Assembly: GCA_964469165.1 (NCBI GenBank) | Contig: CAYXXZ010000089.1 | Coordinates: forward strand, 1-12,870 | DNA: 12,870 nt | Reading direction: 5' to 3' | Source of the DNA: CAYXXZ01 sp964469165 | Lineage (GTDB): Bacteria > Pseudomonadota > Gammaproteobacteria > Pseudomonadales > Porticoccaceae | Shown here: piece after piece, positions 1 to 5,503 of the stretch | Layout: every line of letters starts with the position of its first letter | How positions within the stretch are numbered: the first letter of the stretch is position 1 | Notes under the pieces: model-generated | Told to the model about the DNA's origin: nothing | What the model saw: only the letters and a program-made list of their open reading frames with translations | Databases searched by the model: none | Position numbers and translations under genes: made by a program

Positions 1-122
1 TGCGGCTGAACGCCTACAATCTGTTCGACAAGGAGTATGTGGCGGCAATCAACAAGAGTGGCTATCGCTATACACCGGGGATACCGCGCACCTTTCTGTT
101 GAGCGCTGATTTCCGCTTCTGA
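1..122 (+). CDS. TonB-dependent siderophore receptor, C-terminal end only (Fiu/PiuA-like)
   Basis: The window opens inside a gene; the first whole codon is at 3 and the TGA at 120-122 leaves 39 residues. They contain YNLFDKEYVA near the start, GYRYTPGIPRT in the middle and end in LLSADFRF. The NLFDKEY block and the last beta-strand ending in an aromatic residue are hallmarks of the C-terminus of TonB-dependent outer-membrane receptors; the Phe at the end is the signal read by the BAM machinery. The wording of the NKSGYRYTPGIPR stretch is what I know from catecholate siderophore receptors of the Fiu/PiuA type. The next gene is a PiuC homologue, the usual partner of PiuA, which supports this subtype. 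The substrate itself cannot be read from this fragment. Confidence 0.85.
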   Translation, partial: RLNAYNLFDKEYVAAINKSGYRYTPGIPRTFLLSADFRF

Positions 123-130
123 TATGGGGG

Positions 131-158
131 TCGCCTGCAGGCAGGCTCCTGCAGGTGA
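131..158. repeat. REP-like hairpin element, copy 1
   Basis: The 20-base core GCCTGCAGGCAGGCTCCTGC (133-152) recurs exactly at 249-268 and 2601-2620. In this copy it can fold into an 11-bp stem: 131-141 pairs with 148-158, with one G-T pair and a 6-base loop. It starts 8 bases after the receptor stop codon. It has no following T-run, so it is not a standard intrinsic terminator, though it could protect the 3' end of the transcript. The type matches the extragenic palindromes of Pseudomonas-like genomes. Confidence 0.75.
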
Positions 159-208
159 TGCGCTCAATGGCCGAGAAATAGTCTTCTTTGGAGGCCCTGG
201 GAATCTCC

Positions 209-270
209 TTGCAGGAGCTTGCCCGCAAGCGACAATTTCGCTGGTGTCGCCTGCAGGCAGGCTCCTGCAA
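209..270. repeat. REPIN: inverted pair of REP-like units
   Basis: Two REP-like units face each other. The unit at 209-233 reads TTGCAGGAGC... and ends ...AAGCGAC; the unit at 246-270 is its reverse complement with 22 of 25 bases matching. A 12-base spacer (234-245) separates them. The right unit is the exact repeat also found at 133-152 and 2601-2620. Paired, inverted REP units of this size are what is called a REPIN, mobilised in trans by a RAYT transposase. No RAYT gene lies in this window. The element fills most of the receptor-piuC spacer. Confidence 0.75.
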
Positions 271-321
271 GTGCTCTCCAAGGCCTGTTCACCTATCTGA
301 TAGCCGTCTCTGGAGACCACA

Positions 322-1056
322 ATGCTGCTGCACATTCCCGACATTCTGACCACAGAGCAATTGACATCCCTGCGGCACGCGCTGGAAAACGCGGACTGGA
401 CCGATGGCCGCGAAACCGTCGGCCACCAGGGCGCGCAGGTCAAATACAACGAACAACTGCCCGACGGCTCGCCGCTGAAAGCCGAACTGGGGCGCGTCAT
501 TCTCGATGCGCTGGCGCGCCATCCACTCTATTTTTCCGCGGCATTGCCGCGACGCACACTGTCGCCACGCTTCAACCGCTACCGCGGCGGTGGCGAATAT
601 GGCTTCCACATCGACGGTGCCGTCATGTTGCTCGGCCACCATGACGAGCCCGGCCATGCCGGTGACCAAACCCAGGATCAGGCTCACAGTCGCAACCACC
701 ACTATGTGCGCTCCGACATCTCCTGCACGCTGTTTCTGTCCGAGCCGGACGAATACGACGGAGGCGAGCTGATCGTCAGCGACACCTACGGCGAACACGA
801 AGTCAAACTGCCGGCTGGCGACCTGGTCATTTACCCGTCCAGCAGCCTCCATCAGGTAACGCCGGTCACCCGCGGCGCGCGGCTGGCGTCGTTCTTCTGG
901 ATACAGAGCCTGATTCGCGACGACAGCCAGCGGCGCCAGCTCTTCGAAATGGATACCGCCATCGAACGCCTGCGCCAGAGTGGCGCGGACGCCACCGCGC
1001 TCCTGCAACTGACCGGTGTCTACCACAATCTGCTGCGGCAGTGGGCCGAGGTCTGA
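322..1056 (+). CDS. piuC: PKHD-type Fe(II)/2-oxoglutarate-dependent hydroxylase (PiuC/YbiX family)
   Basis: This 244-aa cytoplasmic protein belongs to the Fe(II) and 2-oxoglutarate dioxygenases of the PiuC/YbiX family, whose natural substrate is unknown but which are encoded beside catecholate siderophore receptors. The iron triad is visible: H96 and D98 in YGFHIDG and H177 in SSSLHQV. R187 in TRGARLASFFW is the likely 2-oxoglutarate-binding arginine. Other family blocks are FNRYRGGGEYGFH (84-96), DYGGEL-like EYDGGELIV (144-152) and the C-terminal helix SLIRDDSQRRQLFEMD. It is about 18-20 residues longer than usual because of a histidine-rich insertion at about 103-128, between the HxD motif and the following strand. 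The start at 322 has TGGAGA at 311-316. A small ctatc-t-gatag dyad lies at 293-303 upstream. The gene probably belongs with the receptor on its left. Confidence 0.93.
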   Translation: MLLHIPDILTTEQLTSLRHALENADWTDGRETVGHQGAQVKYNEQLPDGSPLKAELGRVILDALARHPLYFSAALPRRTLSPRFNRYRGGGEYGFHIDGAVMLLGHHDEPGHAGDQTQDQAHSRNHHYVRSDISCTLFLSEPDEYDGGELIVSDTYGEHEVKLPAGDLVIYPSSSLHQVTPVTRGARLASFFWIQSLIRDDSQRRQLFEMDTAIERLRQSGADATALLQLTGVYHNLLRQWAEV

Positions 1057-1112
1057 CCGGAGGGAGCGTTACGAAGCCCCTGCCCGCTCGCCATGCAGCC
1101 CCTCGCCGCGCC

Positions 1113-1141
1113 TGTACAGGGCGCGACTCTGCTTCTACAAT
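1113..1141 (+). promoter_or_regulatory. Probable sigma70 promoter of xseA
   Basis: TGTACA at 1113-1118 (4 of 6 against TTGACA) and TACAAT at 1136-1141 (5 of 6 against TATAAT) are 17 bases apart, the optimal spacing. Transcription would begin at about 1147-1149, on or next to the xseA ATG at 1148. This implies a leaderless or nearly leaderless message, in keeping with the absence of a Shine-Dalgarno sequence before the start. Confidence 0.55.
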
Positions 1142-1147
1142 CCCGCC

Positions 1148-2518
1148 ATGATCAGCGATCCTTCCGAAAAGCAGTTCCTCAGCATCTCCCAGCTCAATCG
1201 CCGCGCCCGGCTGTTGCTGGAAAGCCATCTCTCCCTGCTGTGGGTGAAGGGTGAAATCTCCAACCTGTCGCGGCCCGGCTCGGGGCACTGGTACTTCACT
1301 CTCAAGGACAAGGACGCCCAGATCCGCTGTGCCATGTTCCGCAACCGCAACCAGCTGACCCGCTTCAAACCCCGGGACGGCGATCAGGTGCTGGTGCGCG
1401 GCCGGATCAGCCTTTACGAGGCGCGCGGTGAATATCAGTTGATTGCCGAGCACATGGAGGCGGACGGCGCCGGCGCGCTGCAGCAGCAATTCGAAGCACT
1501 CAAGCAAAAGCTGCTTGACGAAGGTTTGTTTCGCGATGAACTGAAACGCCCGCTGCCGGCCTTTCCGCGGCGCATCGGCGTCATCACCTCGGCGACGGGC
1601 GCGGCGGTGCGCGACATCATTCACGTCAGCGCGCGGCGTCACCCGTGGATCGAATTGGTCATCTATCCGGTTGCCGTGCAAGGCAGAGAAGCCGCCCCCC
1701 AGATCGTCGCCGCTATTGCCCAGGCCAATATGCGCGGGCGCGATGATCTCCTGATCGTCGCGCGCGGCGGCGGCTCGATCGAGGATCTGTGGGCCTTCAA
1801 CGAAGAAGCGGTGGCTCGCGCCATTCACGCCAGCGCCATTCCCGTGATCAGCGCGGTGGGCCACGAGACGGATTTCACCATTGCCGATTTCGTTGCCGAT
1901 GTGCGTGCGCCCACGCCGTCCGCGGCTGCGGAAATCGCCGGCCCCGACATGGCAGCGCTGCGCAGCAATATCGCGGCCTACGAGGGCTTCTTCCTGCGTC
2001 ACATGCGCCGTGTGCTGGCACAGGCGCAATTCTCGCTCGATGCACTCGGCAAGCGCCTGCGCAGTCCCGCAGACAAACTGCGCGAACAGAACCAACATCT
2101 CGATCACTTGGAGATTCGCATGCTTCAGGCGTGGCACGGCCTCCAGGAGCGGCGCAATACGCGCTTCGCGCAGCTGGACAGGCGCTTCCACCACCATCTC
2201 GGGACGTTCCCCATCGCCGCCCGCCGGCAACTCGTCGCCCAGCTCGACATGCGTATACAGCGCGCCATGCTAAGTCTCACCAGCGACCGGCGCCGCCAGT
2301 TGCAGGGCCTTGCGGCTACCTTGCACGCGGTGAGCCCGCTGAATACCCTGGAACGCGGCTATGCCATTGCGCGCTCCACGCAGGGCGCGTCGATCAGCTC
2401 GGTGGCACAGATAAACCAGGGCGATGCCATCCAGGTGCAGGTGCGAGACGGCTCGTTCGACTGCCAGGTCACCGCCGTGCGTCCACAGCAAAACGGGGAA
2501 AACCAGGGTTTATCCTGA
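1148..2518 (+). CDS. xseA: Exonuclease VII large subunit
   Basis: XseA is the catalytic large subunit of exonuclease VII, which with several XseB subunits degrades single-stranded DNA from both ends and acts in mismatch repair and DNA damage processing in the cytoplasm. From the ATG at 1148 the protein has 456 residues, the same as E. coli XseA. The N-terminal OB-fold (about 10-105) contains WVKGEISNL, SGHWYFTLKD and QVLVRGRISLYEARGEYQL. The catalytic domain has GVITSATGAAVRDI (144-157), ARGGGSIEDLWAFNEE (205-220) and GHETDFTIADFVADVRAPTP (238-257). D156, R206, H239 and D242 correspond to conserved family residues. The C-terminal helical arms follow, then LERGYAIA near the end. An open frame extends upstream to 1016, but homology and the promoter position favour 1148. 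xseB is not in the window. Confidence 0.96.
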   Translation: MISDPSEKQFLSISQLNRRARLLLESHLSLLWVKGEISNLSRPGSGHWYFTLKDKDAQIRCAMFRNRNQLTRFKPRDGDQVLVRGRISLYEARGEYQLIAEHMEADGAGALQQQFEALKQKLLDEGLFRDELKRPLPAFPRRIGVITSATGAAVRDIIHVSARRHPWIELVIYPVAVQGREAAPQIVAAIAQANMRGRDDLLIVARGGGSIEDLWAFNEEAVARAIHASAIPVISAVGHETDFTIADFVADVRAPTPSAAAEIAGPDMAALRSNIAAYEGFFLRHMRRVLAQAQFSLDALGKRLRSPADKLREQNQHLDHLEIRMLQAWHGLQERRNTRFAQLDRRFHHHLGTFPIAARRQLVAQLDMRIQRAMLSLTSDRRRQLQGLAATLHAVSPLNTLERGYAIARSTQGASISSVAQINQGDAIQVQVRDGSFDCQVTAVRPQQNGENQGLS

Positions 2519-2562
2519 ATTGCGCCTGGTTGTTCCTGCACCGCCGTGAGACCTGATGTACC

Positions 2563-2621
2563 TTGCAGGCGACACAACCACCGGAGTACGGTATACGGTC
2601 GCCTGCAGGCAGGCTCCTGCA
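2563..2621. repeat. REP-like element, copy 3, with degenerate partner
   Basis: The 24-base REP unit seen at 246-269 recurs at 2598-2621 with no mismatch. Upstream, 2563-2573 (TTGCAGGCGAC) matches the end of the inverted unit, so this looks like a decayed REPIN with a longer spacer. It sits between the convergent xseA and metallophosphoesterase genes, the typical position for such elements. No T-tract terminator is visible in this 136-base spacer (2519-2654), so the palindrome may be the only transcript-end structure. Confidence 0.65.
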
Positions 2622-2654
2622 CGAGCACCTCACCATGGCTACCACATTCGGCGG

Positions 2655-3521
2655 CTATCTTTTGCGCAACTCAAAGCGATAGTCATGGCGCGCCAGCGGG
2701 CCGGCAATGCCGACCTGATAGGTATCGACGATCACCTGATCATCATCCATAACGGTGAGCACCCGGAACATCGGCACATGGTGCTCGTCGTCGGGGATCT
2801 TGGTACGCTCCAGGGCGGGAATGTGCAGGTGGTGGACACCATCGATCTGCTTCGAGTGCTCGCTTCTCTCCAGATCCATGTGCAGATCGCCGGAAATCAT
2901 CGCAACCAGGTTGGGCTGGGCGCTGACGTCAGCGAAGCCGGGATGATGGATGCCCTTGTCGGCGCGCTCCGGAAACGTGCCGGCCGGCGCGCCATGCACC
3001 ACCAGCAGCACCGGCTTGGGGGCAAGGCGCTGCAACTGCTCCAGAACCCAGGCCACCCCCTGATCATTGAAATCCCGGCCCTCGTCGGGTGAGGCCATCA
3101 CCAATGCCAGGCGTTCGAATTCCAGTACATGACTGGGAGCACTGATTTCAGCCTTACCGTCGTTCCAGCGCTGGACGTATTCCATATAGCGCGCCACGCT
3201 CGCGCCATGCTCTTCGTTGCCCATGATCGGGTAGAACGGCAGTGTCAGGCGCTGAAGTACCGGCGTGACGGCCTCGTACTGAATCTCCGTTCCCTTGTGA
3301 GCGATATCGCCGACGCCTATGACGAAGTCGAGATCATGAATGTCCGCCAGATGATTGACGTGACCGACCGCGGCGGCGAGACCGGGAAACTCCGCCCTGG
3401 GTTTTGGCTCGGCGTCGCCGAGTATGGCGATGCTCAGCACAGGCTCGGCAGCGGTCGCCAGAGAGGGAGTCAATAGAGTCATGCCAAGCAGCAGCCCGGC
3501 GGTCAACGTGGAGCGAAACAT
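2655..3521 (-). CDS. Secreted calcineurin-like metallophosphoesterase-family protein
   Basis: This 288-aa protein has a signal peptide (MFRSTLTAGLLLG...SLATAA, likely cut after about residue 25), so it should work in the periplasm. The five blocks of the calcineurin-like phosphoesterase fold can be followed in order: ILGDAE (D36), IGVGDIAHKG (D72), PIMGNEEHG (N102), LLVVHGAP (H176) and ISGDLHMD (212-214). Several ligands differ from the family pattern: DxH reads DAE, GNH(E/D) reads GNEEH, and GHxH reads GDLH. It may therefore use metals differently or have weak activity. It is the last gene of the phytate locus, 72 bases after tonB. The start has GAAGGA upstream at about 3531-3536. A role in removing phosphate left on lower inositol phosphates is inference from position only; some other phosphoesterase or a binding role is possible. 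Confidence 0.8.
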   Translation of the reverse strand: MFRSTLTAGLLLGMTLLTPSLATAAEPVLSIAILGDAEPKPRAEFPGLAAAVGHVNHLADIHDLDFVIGVGDIAHKGTEIQYEAVTPVLQRLTLPFYPIMGNEEHGASVARYMEYVQRWNDGKAEISAPSHVLEFERLALVMASPDEGRDFNDQGVAWVLEQLQRLAPKPVLLVVHGAPAGTFPERADKGIHHPGFADVSAQPNLVAMISGDLHMDLERSEHSKQIDGVHHLHIPALERTKIPDDEHHVPMFRVLTVMDDDQVIVDTYQVGIAGPLARHDYRFELRKR

Positions 3522-3593
3522 AGTGATAGTCCTTCAGGTTCTTGAGTGGATTGAGGGTTCTCAGGCAGGCGATCCTGTCCGGCGCGACAACTG

Positions 3594-4343
3594 TTACTGG
3601 ATGCGATAACGGAAGGTGTTGCGAACATCGTCGACCGCCACGGCCTGGCCATTCACGATGCGCGGCTGATAGCGGAATGCGCGCGCCGCCTCCAGGGATG
3701 GGCGGATGAAGATGGGATCATCGCAGGCGTCCTCTATCACCCGCGGCTTGTTGACGCGGCCGTCCGGCGTCACCGTGTAAGTGACAGTGCAGTTGCCCTC
3801 GATGCGCTTTTCCAGCGCGCGCCGTGGATAGGCTGGCGGCGATTTGTTGATGGGCTGGTACTGCGCCATGGCAGCGGCTTCCGCCCTGGCACGCGCAGCG
3901 GCAAGGCGCTGCTGCTCGGCCTCCTGAGCGCGGCGTTGTTCCTCCGCCCTGCGCTCCTCACGGGCACGCTGTTCGGCCAACTCCTGTTCCTTCTCCTGGC
4001 GAACTTGCTCCGTGTGCTGCTTTTCCCGAAGCTGCCGCTCGCGCTCTTCCTCAAGGCGCTTGCGGGCAACGACCGCTTCATCGGGAACAGGCTCGGGCGG
4101 CGGCGCTGGTTTCACTTCAGGGACAGGCGGCGGCTCGGGCTCGGCCACTTCATAGGTCAGCGTCATCAGTTGGGTCTGTATTCGTGTCGCCGGCGCATCG
4201 ATGGCAGCTCCCTGCCACCAGCCACCCAGCAGCACCCACGCGGCGGCGCCGTGCAACAAGGCACTCGCGACAGCGGGAATCAGCCAGCTGCTGTGCTCAC
4301 GGATGACGCGCATGACGATGTTTCTGTCGGTTTCGGCACGCAT
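3594..4343 (-). CDS. tonB: TonB energy transducer with TolA-like charged coiled coil
   Basis: This 249-aa inner-membrane protein would span the periplasm and pass proton-motive energy to an outer-membrane receptor. Residues about 20-42 form the single N-terminal membrane helix and carry SALLH (S27, H31), the Ser-x3-His motif shared by TonB and TolA. A short proline-rich stretch (68-88, EPEPPPVPEVKPAPPPEPVP) is followed by a long charged helix (about 89-160, rich in E, R, Q and A) that looks like TolA domain II. The end is a clear TonB C-terminal domain (about 165-249): PPAYPRRALEKRIEGNCTVT, TPDGRV, and EAARAFRYQPRIVNG. C185 and C207 could form a disulfide. The start at 4343 lies 4 bases after the tolR-like stop, with GGAGG inside that gene; M11 (4313) is a possible alternative but has no ribosome-binding site. 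Confidence 0.88.
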   Translation of the reverse strand: MRAETDRNIVMRVIREHSSWLIPAVASALLHGAAAWVLLGGWWQGAAIDAPATRIQTQLMTLTYEVAEPEPPPVPEVKPAPPPEPVPDEAVVARKRLEEERERQLREKQHTEQVRQEKEQELAEQRAREERRAEEQRRAQEAEQQRLAAARARAEAAAMAQYQPINKSPPAYPRRALEKRIEGNCTVTYTVTPDGRVNKPRVIEDACDDPIFIRPSLEAARAFRYQPRIVNGQAVAVDDVRNTFRYRIQ

Positions 4344-4347
4344 TGCC

Positions 4348-4797
4348 TCAAGGCGCCTCCGTGACCAGACCGAGCCGGATGACGCCGCTTTGCTGCAGTG
4401 CCGCCATGCCCTCGACGATCAGGCTGTACTCGGCGCGGCGATCGGCCCTGATGAATACCTGGGTCTCGGGTCGCGCCGCCACCAGGGCACTGATGCGCCG
4501 GCTCATTTCCTCCACGGAAACGGCGCTGTCGGTGTAACTCTCGGTATTGACGGTGTCGCCCTGATTCCAGTGGTAATGGCCATCGCTGCTGATCGACAAG
4601 GTAACGATATTGAGCGGGTCGTCGCTCGCCAGGGCCTCGTTGGCGACCTTGGGAAGCTCGATCTCGATACCCTGCAGCATCATGGGCGCGGTGACCATGA
4701 AGATCACCAGCAACACCAGCATGACGTCGATGTAGGGCACCACGTTCATTTCGGCGTTGAGCCTGGGTTTTTGACGAACGGGACGCATGGGCTCCAT
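4348..4797 (-). CDS. TolR/ExbD-family proton channel subunit (TolR-like)
   Basis: This 149-aa protein has a short cytoplasmic N-terminus, one membrane helix (about 18-38, VVPYIDVMLVLLVIFMVTAP) and a periplasmic domain. D24 in the helix is the proton-carrying aspartate of the family. The block AEMNVVPYIDVMLVLLVIFM followed by APMMLQGIEIELPK is closer to TolR than to classical ExbD, as is the VFIRADRRAEYSLIVEGMAA block (114-133). With the TolQ-like protein encoded just upstream it would form the stator/proton channel that drives the neighbouring TonB. It starts 3 bases after the tolQ-like stop, with GAGG about 10 bases before the ATG, so translation is probably coupled. There are no tolB, pal or ybgC neighbours, so this is not the housekeeping tol-pal operon. 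The symbols exbD or tolR could both be defended. Confidence 0.9.
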   Translation of the reverse strand: MEPMRPVRQKPRLNAEMNVVPYIDVMLVLLVIFMVTAPMMLQGIEIELPKVANEALASDDPLNIVTLSISSDGHYHWNQGDTVNTESYTDSAVSVEEMSRRISALVAARPETQVFIRADRRAEYSLIVEGMAALQQSGVIRLGLVTEAP

Positions 4798-4800
4798 GAC

Positions 4801-5490
4801 TTACCTCGCCGCCCTGCCGTGAAGCCTGCGATGCAGAAGCACCGAAAACTCCTCGGCAAACGTGTAATAGCGCTGGACGAGATGCTCGTTGGCGGAGGAA
4901 AAGCGGTTGTAGGCGATCACCGCCGGAATGGCGGCAAACAGGCCGATGGCGGTGGCAATCAGCGCCTCGGCGATACCCGGCGCGACTGCGGCCAGCGTGG
5001 CCTGCTGTACCTGAGCCAGACCGATAAAGGCATTCATGATGCCCCACACGGTGCCGAACAGGCCGATGTAGGGGCTCACCGATCCGACAGTGGCGAGGAA
5101 GGCCAGGTGCTTGCCGAGGCGCTCCTCTTCACGGGAAATCGCCACTCGCATCGCTCTCTGCGAGCCTTCCAGAACGGCGTCGGGCTCGCTTTCCTCGCCC
5201 TGGCTGAGGTGCAGAAACTCCTGATAACCCGCCTGGAAAACACTTCTCGCACCGTCGGGCACGGCATTGTCACCCTGTTCGCCCATTTGCTCCAACTTCC
5301 CCTGTTGCGCACGGAAGCTCTGCTCGAAGCCGTCGAGTGCGCGGCGCGCACGCGCCAACAGGGCGCCGCGCTGAACGATCAGAAACCAGGACGCCAGCGA
5401 GGCGATGGCCAGAATCGCCATGACCACTTGCACCAGCAGACTGGCGTCAGCGATCAAGGTCCAGGGAGACATATCGTGGCTGGTTGGCAT
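4801..5490 (-). CDS. TolQ/ExbB/MotA-family proton channel subunit (TolQ-like)
   Basis: At 229 aa this matches TolQ length (E. coli TolQ is 230). It has three membrane helices (about 13-38, 131-158 and 167-193). The start MSPWTLIADASLLVQVVMAI (from M7) and the core ATVGSVSPYIGLFGTVWGIM, AVAPGIAEALIATAIGLFAA and IPAVIAYNRF are TolQ signatures. T147 and T180 correspond to the polar threonines in the channel lining. It should assemble as a pentamer around two TolR-like subunits in the inner membrane and use the proton gradient to move TonB. The chosen ATG at 5490 is preceded by ACGGAGGT, which overlaps the phytase stop codon; M7 (5472) lacks such a site. ExbB is the functional alternative name, given the TonB partner. 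Confidence 0.92.
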   Translation of the reverse strand: MPTSHDMSPWTLIADASLLVQVVMAILAIASLASWFLIVQRGALLARARRALDGFEQSFRAQQGKLEQMGEQGDNAVPDGARSVFQAGYQEFLHLSQGEESEPDAVLEGSQRAMRVAISREEERLGKHLAFLATVGSVSPYIGLFGTVWGIMNAFIGLAQVQQATLAAVAPGIAEALIATAIGLFAAIPAVIAYNRFSSANEHLVQRYYTFAEEFSVLLHRRLHGRAAR

Positions 5491-5495
5491 GAAGT

Positions 5496-5503
5496 ACCTC
5501 CGT
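5496..5503 (-). promoter_or_regulatory. Strong ribosome-binding site of the tolQ-like gene
   Basis: ACGGAGGT on the minus strand is a near-perfect complement of the 16S rRNA 3' end, 5 bases before the ATG at 5490, and its first base falls in the phytase stop codon. It decides the start and implies translational coupling of the channel genes to the phytase. Confidence 0.8.

Noticed and set aside
123..321. Fur box controlling piuC
   Set aside because: No match to the GATAATGATAATCATTATC type palindrome could be seen in the spacer.
866..2230. Long open frame on the minus strand (454 codons) opposite piuC/xseA
   Set aside because: It runs antisense to two clearly recognised genes and its translation has no recognisable domain and the Arg/Ala/Gly-rich look of a high-GC shadow frame.
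3562..3577. REP-like stretch CAGGCAGGCGATCCTG between tonB and the metallophosphoesterase gene
   Set aside because: Resembles the REP core but with a 2-base insertion and no extended palindrome; too short to call as a copy.
4348..5490. Housekeeping tol-pal operon
   Set aside because: No ybgC, tolB, pal or cpoB next to the pair, and the third protein has a TonB rather than a TolA C-terminal domain.
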